A stretch of DNA of 64,000 nucleotides from Salana multivorans (GTDB taxonomy: Bacteria; Actinomycetota; Actinomycetes; Actinomycetales; Beutenbergiaceae), in NCBI RefSeq assembly GCF_003751805.1, contig NZ_RKHQ01000001.1:2108001-2172000 (forward strand), given 5' to 3'. Positions 8,299-16,066 of this stretch are shown piece by piece; position 1 is the first letter of the stretch, and each line of letters begins with the position of its first letter. The notes beneath the pieces were generated by a model. It had not been told where the DNA came from. It did no database searches and was given only the letters and a program-made list of their open reading frames with translations. Made by a program: the position numbers and the translations under genes.

Positions 8299-9531
8299 GT
8301 GGCCGTTCAGCGTCTGACGTCGCGCGACATCCGGAGCGAGTCGCGTCTCGACGTCATGACCGCGCTCGTCGTGGCGCGTGAGGCGTCGCGCAACGATCTC
8401 ACGCGCCAGACCGGGCTCAGCTCCGCGACGGTGGCGACGGTCGTGGCCGAGCTCATCGCCGCCGGCATCATCACGGAGGGCCGGACGACGACGGGCAAGG
8501 TCGGGCGGCCGACCACCGTCCTCCACATCAACGCGGAGCGCGGGTACGTGGTGGGCGTCGACGTCGCCGAGACCTACGTGCGCGCGATCGTGTTCGACGC
8601 GGCGCTCGACGAGGTCGGCTCGGCCCAGGTGGCCCGCGACGAGCACGAGAGCACGGCCGAGTACGTCGCGGACGGTGTCGAGCGCGCCGTGGTCGGGGCG
8701 CTCGAGGACGCCGGGGTGTCCCGGGACCGCGTGCTCGGCGTCGGGGTCTCGCTGCCCGGACTCGTGGTGCGCGAGTCGACGACGTCGATCCTCGTGCCCG
8801 AGTGGACCTGGCACGAGAGCGGGATGTCGCGGGTGCGCGACCACCTCGGCCTGCCCATGGTGATCGAGAACCCGCTCAAGGCGGTCGCGGCCGCCGAGCT
8901 GTGGTTCGGCGAGGGGCGCGAGAGCGGCTCGTTCGTCACGCTCAACCTCGGGACCGGCGTCGGCGCGGGCATCGTCATCGCGGGCGAGATCCTGCGCGGC
9001 GCGACCAGCTCGGCTGGCGAGTGGGGGCACTCGCTGCTCGTGCTCGACGGCCGGGGCTGCCGGTGCGGCCGGCGCGGCTGCGTCGAGGCCTACGTCGGGG
9101 CTCCCGGCATCCAGGAGACGCTGCGCGAGGTGGACCCCGAGCACCCGCTCGCGCACGCGGACCTGCAGCAGCACTTCATCGAGGCGCTCGCGGCGTCGCT
9201 CGCGGCGGACTCCGCCGACCCGGCCGTGGTCGAGACGATCCGCCGCACCTCCTACTACCTGGGGTCGGCGATCGCCGACCTCGTCGCCATCATCAACCCG
9301 GAGGTGGTGACGCTCACGGGGTGGACCGCGTGGGCGCTCGGGGACTACCTCGTGCCGCTGACCCGCGACGTCCTCGTCGCGCAGGCGCCGGGGGAGTCGG
9401 CCGTCGACGTCCACCTGCACGTCTCGACGGGACGGGGCAACCTCGTGGCGACCGGGATGGCGGTCCAGGCGATGACGCGGTTCCTCGTCGACGTCGGGCT
9501 GCTGACGTCGAAGGTGCCCGCCGGACTCTGA
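8299..9531 (+). CDS. ROK-family transcriptional repressor
   Basis: A 410-residue regulator. A winged helix-turn-helix spans about residues 16-75 (RNDLTRQTGLSSATVATVV as the recognition part). A ROK sugar-kinase-like domain follows, with the glycine loop LNLGTGVGAGI (216-226), E-W-G-H (241-244) and the zinc site C-R-C-G-R-R-G-C (254-261). The GTG at 8299 was chosen because GAGGAAG lies directly upstream and the frame has no family residues before it. It starts 10 bases after the GH35 stop, so it is the last gene of the operon and a likely auto-repressor of it, released by a sugar or sugar phosphate. The effector is unknown. Confidence 0.9.
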   Translation: MAVQRLTSRDIRSESRLDVMTALVVAREASRNDLTRQTGLSSATVATVVAELIAAGIITEGRTTTGKVGRPTTVLHINAERGYVVGVDVAETYVRAIVFDAALDEVGSAQVARDEHESTAEYVADGVERAVVGALEDAGVSRDRVLGVGVSLPGLVVRESTTSILVPEWTWHESGMSRVRDHLGLPMVIENPLKAVAAAELWFGEGRESGSFVTLNLGTGVGAGIVIAGEILRGATSSAGEWGHSLLVLDGRGCRCGRRGCVEAYVGAPGIQETLREVDPEHPLAHADLQQHFIEALAASLAADSADPAVVETIRRTSYYLGSAIADLVAIINPEVVTLTGWTAWALGDYLVPLTRDVLVAQAPGESAVDVHLHVSTGRGNLVATGMAVQAMTRFLVDVGLLTSKVPAGL

Positions 9532-9625
9532 CGCCGGCCGGTCGTCGGACCGCCCGTCGTTCGCGCGGACGTCTGCGTCCACAGGCCCCGGATGGATGTC
9601 GGGGGCGTGAGCGCCGGGTACGCGG

Positions 9626-12613
9626 TCAGCGGCCGCCGGTCTCGCCGCGGGTGAAGAGCAGCAGCTCGGGCAGGGACGTCGCGAAGTAGTCCGTCACCCC
9701 GCTCGCGTGGCGCGCGACCGGCGGGACGAACCGCGGCCGGGCCTCGCCGAGGTTCGCGGGCGGGTCGGCCAGCGGCAGCCCGAGCGCCTCCCGAGCCGCG
9801 TCCCACGCCGCGAGCGTGCGGCCCTCGCCGCCCTCCCAGGGGTGGAACCGTCGCGTCGTGAGGATCTCCATCGCCTCCTCGGCCCGGCCATGCGCCGTCA
9901 GGAGGCCGACGTACTCGATGGTGAGGTCGTCGCGGGTCAGGACGAGGCCGCGCACCGGGTCGAGCCGGGCGAGTCGCTCGGCGGTGGCGTGCCCGAGCCG
10001 GCTCGCGAGCTGGTCCTGCTCGTACCGCAGCCGCGCGTCGTCGGGCGCGGCCGCCACGGCCTGCTCGTACCGTCGCCAGGCGAGGTCGTCCTCGCGCGTG
10101 ACGTTGTACGCCGCCAGGCCGGCGTTGCGCAGCAGCACGGGGTGCTCGACCCCGCCCGCGATCGCGCGCTCCCACAGGACCGCGGCCTCCTCGCGCCGGT
10201 GGGTGGCGTACAGCGCCATGCCGAGCAGGAGCGCGGCGACGCCGTCGTCGGGCTCGGCGGCCAGCGCGGCGACGAGGACGTCGTGCTGGTCCAGCCCGCT
10301 CGGGAAGGCGCGGGTGAGGTCGCTCGCGCGCGCGGCCCGTCGCTCGGCCGCCGCGTCCTCGGCCCTGCCGAGCCCGTCGAGGATGGCCGCCGCCGTGTAG
10401 TGCGCGACCGGGCGCCAGCTCCCCGCCGGCGTCACGGGCGCCGCGACGACCTCGGCCAGCAGGTCCAGCGCCGCCTCCGCCTCACCCGCCTTCCACAGGT
10501 CGAGCGCCACGTCGTACAGGATGCCCGCGTCCGTCGGCGTGCCCGCGCCGGTCGGCGACGCCGGCGCACCATCGGCGGCGAGCACCCGCAGCGTCGCGTC
10601 GAGCGGGTCGACGGCGAGCGCGTCGGCGATCACCCACGCCGCCTCCCCGTCGCGCCCGAGCCGGCGCAGGAGGATCGCGCGCAGCGCGTCGCGTCGGGTG
10701 TCGTGCGCGACCACGCCGTCGATCGAGTCGAGCACCCGCAGCGCCGCCCGGTTGCGACCGGTTGCCGCGAGCGAGCGGGCCAGCTCCAGCCCGGCGGCGG
10801 GCGCCCACGTGCCGTCCCAGCCCGCCTTGCCGAACGCCGCCTCGGCCTCGGTCGCGCGGCCGAGACGGGCCAGGGCGAGCCCGGCGAGGTAGAACGCCTC
10901 GGCGTCCTGTGGGTTCCAGTTGCGCCGGGTCAGGCGCTCCAGCGCGACCCGGGCGTGCGCGAGCGCGTCCTCGTACCGGCCGGCGCGATGGTCCCGGTCG
11001 CCGAGGGCCAGGTGCGTGCGCACCTCGCCGGGGTCGCGACGCAGGGCCTCGGTCCAGTAGGGCAGCGGGGAGCGCGTCGGGTGGCGGTACTGCGCCAGGT
11101 GGACGCCGGTGAGGTACAGCTCCTCGACGGAGTCGACCTCCTCCGGCGGCAGCGGCTCGGAGGCGACCCACGGCTCGTCGTCCTCGACCTCGGTCGGGGC
11201 CCAGGCCACGAGCAGCCTGCCGTCCGCGTCGTGCAGCTCGGCGTGCACCGCTGGCCCGACCTCGACGTCGGCCCGCAGCGTCGCCGGAACCCCCGGCACG
11301 GCGTCGACCGTGGCGCTCGCGAGCACCTCGTCGCCGCGGCGGATCGTGAGCCGGGCCCCGTCCCGCGGGGCGGTGACGGCGAACGCCGCCACGACCGTTC
11401 CGGGCACGGACCGGTCGACGCTCACGGCGGCGTCGGGGGTCGCCTGGTGCGCCGGGCCGATCGCGGGGATCGGGTACCAGCACTGCGTGAAGGTCTTGGT
11501 CTCGCCCGGCAGCAGCCAGGTGAAGTCGGGCTGGTTGTCCGTGTACACGCCGGCCATCAGCTCGACGTAGGGGCCGTCGTCGTCCGTGAGCTGCGCGTCC
11601 CACGCGTGGCCGAACGGGGCGTTGCCCCAGGTCCACTGCTTCTTCCCGGGCGAGATGCGGCGCTCGGCCCAGTGGACGAAGCCGGCGCCGACGCCGTGGT
11701 CGTACCCGCCGAAGAAGTCCTGCTGGGAGTCGACGATCATGTAGGACGTCGGGACGAGGACGTTGCGGTACCAGTCGATCCGGTCGGCCCCCGGCGTCGC
11801 GGCCGCCAGGGCCGCGTAGTCGACCCCGTAGTAGGGGCGGTCGGCGTTCGGGAACGCGGTCAGCGCGCGGCGCGCGTGGTCGGCGACGTAGCGGACGTCC
11901 TCGGGGAAGAAGGACTGGTAGTCGTCGTTCACGGCGGCGGCGACGTTCGCCCACCACAGGAACGTCTGCCGCTCGCTCGTCCGGTTGTGCAGGCGCACGA
12001 CGAGCTCGACGACGGAGCTGTCCGGGTGCAGGCGGACGCCGTGCTGGGCCGACATCCGGTCGAACGGATCGTGGTCGTGGCACCACACGGTCACGGAGCC
12101 GTCCTCGGCCGACTCGATCGTCGTCTCGACGGGCAGGTAGGTCGCGGGCCGGTGGTGCTGCGGCCAGTTGAGCTCGATGCCGCCGCTGATCCACGGTCCG
12201 CCGAGGCCGACCAGGGCCGGCTTGATGACGTTGTTGCGGTAGAAGAAGTCGTAGCCCGTCGTCTTGTCGTACCCGATGTGGATGCGTCCGCCGAGCTCGG
12301 GCAGCACGACCAGCCGGACGTACGCGTTCTCGAGGTGGATCGCCTGCCACGGGCGCTCGACGCCGTCGTCGGCCACGCTCTCGACGAACGGCAGCGGGTA
12401 GACGCGTCCGCTCGACCCCTGGTAGACGCGCTGGTCGAGGTACATCGGGTAGGCGCTCGGCGTCCCGGCCTCGTACGTCCGGATGGTGAGGGGCTCGCTC
12501 CACGCGACGGCGGCGCCGGCCGCCAGTCGTGCGGCGGCGTCGGCCGGGGCGTCGGGCAGGACGATCCGCGCCCGGTCCGCGGAAGGGGGCGCGGGGTGCT
12601 CGACGGTGGACAT
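9626..12613 (-). CDS. DUF5107 domain protein with TPR repeats
   Basis: A 995-residue protein without signal peptide or membrane segments. The first half matches the DUF5107 type: a beta-sandwich resembling mutarotase-like sugar-binding folds, with VVLPELGGRIHIGYDK, FFYRNNVIKP, G-G-I-E-L-N-W-P-Q-H-H and W-T-W-G-N-A. From about residue 480 to the end it is helical, with repeated Ala/Leu TPR-like pairs (for example RTHLALGDRDHRAGRYEDAL). Such proteins occur in carbohydrate-use loci, but no activity is established to my knowledge. It may be a glycosidase-like or sugar-sensing protein. The start ATG has GAAGAGGTCACCG before it. It lies 168 bases downstream of the AraC gene in the same direction. 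The conserved acidic residue in GGIELNW is a candidate functional residue. Confidence 0.85.
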   Translation of the reverse strand: MSTVEHPAPPSADRARIVLPDAPADAAARLAAGAAVAWSEPLTIRTYEAGTPSAYPMYLDQRVYQGSSGRVYPLPFVESVADDGVERPWQAIHLENAYVRLVVLPELGGRIHIGYDKTTGYDFFYRNNVIKPALVGLGGPWISGGIELNWPQHHRPATYLPVETTIESAEDGSVTVWCHDHDPFDRMSAQHGVRLHPDSSVVELVVRLHNRTSERQTFLWWANVAAAVNDDYQSFFPEDVRYVADHARRALTAFPNADRPYYGVDYAALAAATPGADRIDWYRNVLVPTSYMIVDSQQDFFGGYDHGVGAGFVHWAERRISPGKKQWTWGNAPFGHAWDAQLTDDDGPYVELMAGVYTDNQPDFTWLLPGETKTFTQCWYPIPAIGPAHQATPDAAVSVDRSVPGTVVAAFAVTAPRDGARLTIRRGDEVLASATVDAVPGVPATLRADVEVGPAVHAELHDADGRLLVAWAPTEVEDDEPWVASEPLPPEEVDSVEELYLTGVHLAQYRHPTRSPLPYWTEALRRDPGEVRTHLALGDRDHRAGRYEDALAHARVALERLTRRNWNPQDAEAFYLAGLALARLGRATEAEAAFGKAGWDGTWAPAAGLELARSLAATGRNRAALRVLDSIDGVVAHDTRRDALRAILLRRLGRDGEAAWVIADALAVDPLDATLRVLAADGAPASPTGAGTPTDAGILYDVALDLWKAGEAEAALDLLAEVVAAPVTPAGSWRPVAHYTAAAILDGLGRAEDAAAERRAARASDLTRAFPSGLDQHDVLVAALAAEPDDGVAALLLGMALYATHRREEAAVLWERAIAGGVEHPVLLRNAGLAAYNVTREDDLAWRRYEQAVAAAPDDARLRYEQDQLASRLGHATAERLARLDPVRGLVLTRDDLTIEYVGLLTAHGRAEEAMEILTTRRFHPWEGGEGRTLAAWDAAREALGLPLADPPANLGEARPRFVPPVARHASGVTDYFATSLPELLLFTRGETGGR

Positions 12614-12781
12614 CGGTGACCTCTTCTCCGTGCTCTTCTCCGCGCGCTCTCGGGACGCGGGGACCGGCGGGTGGGCGCCGCCGGTCGGGTCGACTCTAGG
12701 AACGCGGCCGCGTGGCGGGTATGGCGGGAGCGGCGGGCGCCATGGACGAAACCGTGCCCGACGAGGCCGCCCGTCGGCGAC

Positions 12782-13672
12782 CTAGACGGCCCGCTCCCGG
12801 TACGCCGTCGGGGAGACCCCGTGCGTCCTGGTGAACTGCCGCGAGAAGTAGAGCGGGTCGTCGTAGCCGCACGCGCTCGCCACGGCCGCGACGGACAGGT
12901 CGGTCGCGTCGAGGAGCTCGCGTGCCCTGGCCATCCGCAGGTCGCTCTGGTAGCGCAGGGGTGGCACGCCGACCTGCTCGCGGAACAGCGCGCCGAGCTG
13001 CGACGTGCTGAGCCCCACCATCGCCGCGAGGTCGTCGACGGCCGTCCGCCGCGGGGTCGTCGCGCGCAGGTGCTCGACCGCGCGCTCGACGGGGCCGAGC
13101 GTCGACCCGCGCGTGCGGCGTCCCGTCGCGATCACCTCGGTCAGGGCGTTCCACGCCGCGCCGGACGCGCGGACGAGCCCGCCGGCCGTGGCGGCGTCGA
13201 GGCCGTCGAGGACCTGTCCGACGAGGCCGACGACGCGGCCCGGGTCGCGCAGGTGGGAGAGCGGGCCGCCGGCCGCGGCGTGGGCGGCCCGTGCGAGCTC
13301 CGCGGCGTCCGCGCCGGTGACGTGCAGCCACCAGAGCGTCCACGGGTCCTCGGCCGACGCGGCGTACTCGTGCGTCACGCCGGCGGGCAGCAGCACCGCG
13401 TCGCCGCGCTGGACCTCGAATCGTCCATCCGGCGTGCGGCACCAGCCCGACCCGCCCGCGCAGACGATGAGGATGTGCTCGCGCGAGCCGCTGGACCGTC
13501 CCCGGCCGTGCCGGGCCGCGTGCGGGAAGAAGCCGGCGTCCGTGACCAGGAGTCGGCTCGTCACGGGTCGCGCCAGCGCCGCCCCGACCACCGGGCGAGG
13601 CACGACGACCATCCGCTGCCCGGCGAACCCGTCGGGCAGGTAGTCGGCCGTCGGGTTCACGGCTTCGTCCAT
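12782..13672 (-). CDS. AraC-family transcriptional regulator
   Basis: A 296-residue regulator. An N-terminal cupin-like sensor domain (about 20-120) has V-Q-R-G-D-A-V-L-L-P-A-G near residues 87-98. A C-terminal pair of helix-turn-helix motifs spans about 195-296: DDLAAMVGLSTSQLGALFRE, then VAAVASACGYDDPLYFSRQF and the closing G-V-S-P-T-A-Y-R. The ATG at 13672 lies 31 bases after the GH35 stop; the same frame extends further upstream but has no regulator-like sequence there. It sits between GH35 and DUF5107 on the same strand, so it probably activates this GH2-GH35-AraC-DUF5107 set in response to a plant-derived sugar. The ligand is unknown. Confidence 0.92.
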   Translation of the reverse strand: MDEAVNPTADYLPDGFAGQRMVVVPRPVVGAALARPVTSRLLVTDAGFFPHAARHGRGRSSGSREHILIVCAGGSGWCRTPDGRFEVQRGDAVLLPAGVTHEYAASAEDPWTLWWLHVTGADAAELARAAHAAAGGPLSHLRDPGRVVGLVGQVLDGLDAATAGGLVRASGAAWNALTEVIATGRRTRGSTLGPVERAVEHLRATTPRRTAVDDLAAMVGLSTSQLGALFREQVGVPPLRYQSDLRMARARELLDATDLSVAAVASACGYDDPLYFSRQFTRTHGVSPTAYRERAV

Positions 13673-13703
13673 GACTGCATCGAAACCGTCCGCCCGGGCC
13701 GGG

Positions 13704-16055
13704 TCAAGGAGCGCGGCGGTCGAGCGCCGTCGCGGCCGCTCGCCGCTCGCGCCAGAGCGCCCGTCGCGACAGGCGGACCGCGTCGAGCGCGAGGAGCTGA
13801 CCGGCCGAGTCCCGCAGCCGCGCGCGGGCTGGCGGCGGCAGGTGGACCGGGGCCTCGCGGGACAGCGGGAGGAGGCGCAGCTCGATCCGGGCACCCGCGC
13901 GGACGCCCCGGTCCACGCTCGACACGAGCCACGGTGAGCCGTCCCAGAGCTGGTCGTCGACGACCTCGCCGTCGACGACGAGCTGCGCGACGTCGCCCGC
14001 CCAGTCGATCTCCAGGCAGGCGTCGGGATCGTCGAGGGCGGCCGGCGCGTCGAGGACGAACGTCGCGGCGAGGCCGGCGACCGTCCCCGCGTCGGGCGCC
14101 GAGGCACGGCGACCGGACGAGCCGTAGGACGACGGGACCGTCCCCGGGGCGGCGGTCATGGCCGGCCGGAGGTCCAGCACCTCCGCCGCACCTTCGACGA
14201 GGGCGAGGGGCAGGTCCTCGAACGACCGGCGCGGCACGTCGTAGGCGAGGACGCGGGCCTTCGCGCGAGGGGTTCGCGCCGACACGAGCCCGGAGACGTC
14301 CCAGGTGACCTCGTCGGGGGACAGGAGCAGCCGCCGCGCGTCCGGGGCGTCGCCCGCCTGGACCCAGAGGTCGTCGGCCTCGGCGGCGGGGACGACGAGG
14401 ACGTCGAGGCGTCCGCCGCTCGTCTCGATCCGGTGCGGGCGCCGGCCCGGGACGAGGGGCCGGACGCCGACCGTCCCGCCGTCGCGGACCGCCACCTCGA
14501 CGGCGATCCCCTCGTCCTCCACGAGCACGAGGACGGGCACCGGTCCGGCCAGGAGCGTGAGCACTGAGGCGGTGGCCCACTCCACGGTGACGCCGCCGGC
14601 CGCGAGCCCGACGGGCCACCGCGCCATCGTGCCCGGGGGGATCACGACGGGGGTGCTCGGCAGCGTCACGGTCCGACCGGGGAACGCGACGGTGAACCGC
14701 GCGTCCTCGTGCGGGCCGACCGGCTCGTACGGCTGGTGGGCGTTGAGCAGGAGGAATCCCGACTCGTCGTTGCCGCGGACGGCCCAGCGCGGGGTCGCGC
14801 GGTCCTCGACACCGGCGGGCAGGACGTCCGGGAGGTGCGACGGCATCGTCGCGAGCAGGTCGGCGAAGGCTCCGAGGAACGCGTGCTGGCGGCGCAGCAG
14901 CGCGTGCGAGCCGCGCAGTCGGCCGGACGCCGCGACCGGGGCGTGGAAGTCGTAGCCGAGCGGTGCGAGGTCGTTGGGGTAGCCGGACGCGTGCGACTCC
15001 TGCAGGTCCGGTCCGGGGTTCGTCCCGCCCGCGTACATGTAGTAGCCCTGCCACGTCGAGCCGTTGCCGATCTTGGTGTGGGCCACCGCGGCGACGTCGC
15101 GCGCCGACGGCCAGGGACGGCGGTGGTACGCGGTCGCCATGCCGCCGCCGAGCTCGCAGGTCGCCGGGGGGAAGGCCGCATCGGTTCCACCGGCGCCGGC
15201 GGGCTCGGCGGTGGGTGCGTGGCCGTCGGTGGCGTCGTCGGCGTCGGTCTCCCGCGCCGGCCGCACGTCCGCACCGATCCCGGGGTCGTCCCAGACGTGG
15301 GAGAAGAAGAAGTGGGCGCGGAAGGACGGGTGCCACGGCTCGTCGGCGTCGAGCCAGAACCCGTCGGCGTACCCGCCGAACAGCGGAAGGACCTCGCCGC
15401 GCGGGAGCCGGGCACCGCCCCACGCGGTCGCGGTCCAGATCGGGGAGCTCATCCCGGCCTCGCGCGCGAGGCGCTTGAGCCGGAGGAGGTGGTCGGGCCG
15501 GTCGTCCAGCTCGTTCTCGAGCTGGATCGCCAGGACGGTCGCGGGCGTGCCGCGTCCGTCCAGCGCGCCGGCGAGCTGCCCGAACCAGGTGCGGACGAGG
15601 TCGAGGTAGGCCGGGTCGTTCGTCCGGTGGCGGACCGGGGCCGCCTGGACCCAGTCCGGCAGGCCGCCGTTGCGGATCTCGCCGTGGACCCACGGCCCGA
15701 TCCGCAGCACGACGTCGAGCCCCTCGGCGCGCACGACGTCGACGAAGGCCCCGACGTCGAGGCCGCCGTCGAACCGCGCGTCGCCGGGGGCGGCGACGTG
15801 GTGGATCCACGGGACGTACGTCGACACGACGTCGATCCCGCCGGCCCGCACCTGGCGCACGCGCTCGCCCCAGCGCTCGCGCGGGACGCGGGAGTAGTGC
15901 AGCTCGCCCGAGACCGGGATCCACCCGCGTCCGTCCCGGCGCAGCCCGCGGTCGGTCAGCTCGAGCCCGTCGCGGACGTCCAGCTCGTTGGCCATCGCCG
16001 GACGGGACGGCGGGCCGGTCCACCCCCTGCTCGTGACGCTCGACGTCGTGTCCAC
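13704..16055 (-). CDS. GH35 beta-galactosidase (second copy)
   Basis: A 783-residue protein, counted from a GTG at 16055 that follows GAGGCGGGGAACC. An in-frame ATG 20 codons later (15995) lacks a ribosome-binding site but begins the conserved part. The TIM barrel shows SGELHYSRVPRERW, STYVPWIHH, RIGPWVHGEIRNGGLPDW and AIQLENELDD (acid/base Glu182). CELGGGMATAYHRRP carries the expected nucleophile Glu301. C-terminal beta domains follow. There is no signal peptide, so it is probably cytoplasmic. It starts 11 bases after the GH2 stop and is probably co-transcribed with it. It is well diverged from the GH35 at 5538, which suggests a different linkage or aglycone rather than redundancy. Confidence 0.9.
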   Translation of the reverse strand: MDTTSSVTSRGWTGPPSRPAMANELDVRDGLELTDRGLRRDGRGWIPVSGELHYSRVPRERWGERVRQVRAGGIDVVSTYVPWIHHVAAPGDARFDGGLDVGAFVDVVRAEGLDVVLRIGPWVHGEIRNGGLPDWVQAAPVRHRTNDPAYLDLVRTWFGQLAGALDGRGTPATVLAIQLENELDDRPDHLLRLKRLAREAGMSSPIWTATAWGGARLPRGEVLPLFGGYADGFWLDADEPWHPSFRAHFFFSHVWDDPGIGADVRPARETDADDATDGHAPTAEPAGAGGTDAAFPPATCELGGGMATAYHRRPWPSARDVAAVAHTKIGNGSTWQGYYMYAGGTNPGPDLQESHASGYPNDLAPLGYDFHAPVAASGRLRGSHALLRRQHAFLGAFADLLATMPSHLPDVLPAGVEDRATPRWAVRGNDESGFLLLNAHQPYEPVGPHEDARFTVAFPGRTVTLPSTPVVIPPGTMARWPVGLAAGGVTVEWATASVLTLLAGPVPVLVLVEDEGIAVEVAVRDGGTVGVRPLVPGRRPHRIETSGGRLDVLVVPAAEADDLWVQAGDAPDARRLLLSPDEVTWDVSGLVSARTPRAKARVLAYDVPRRSFEDLPLALVEGAAEVLDLRPAMTAAPGTVPSSYGSSGRRASAPDAGTVAGLAATFVLDAPAALDDPDACLEIDWAGDVAQLVVDGEVVDDQLWDGSPWLVSSVDRGVRAGARIELRLLPLSREAPVHLPPPARARLRDSAGQLLALDAVRLSRRALWRERRAAATALDRRAP

Positions 16056-16066
16056 GGTTCCCCGCC

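Noticed and set aside
9532-9625. Bidirectional terminator between the ROK and DUF5107 genes
   Set aside because: Only a 5-bp GGACG/CGTCC stem could be found, too weak to claim.
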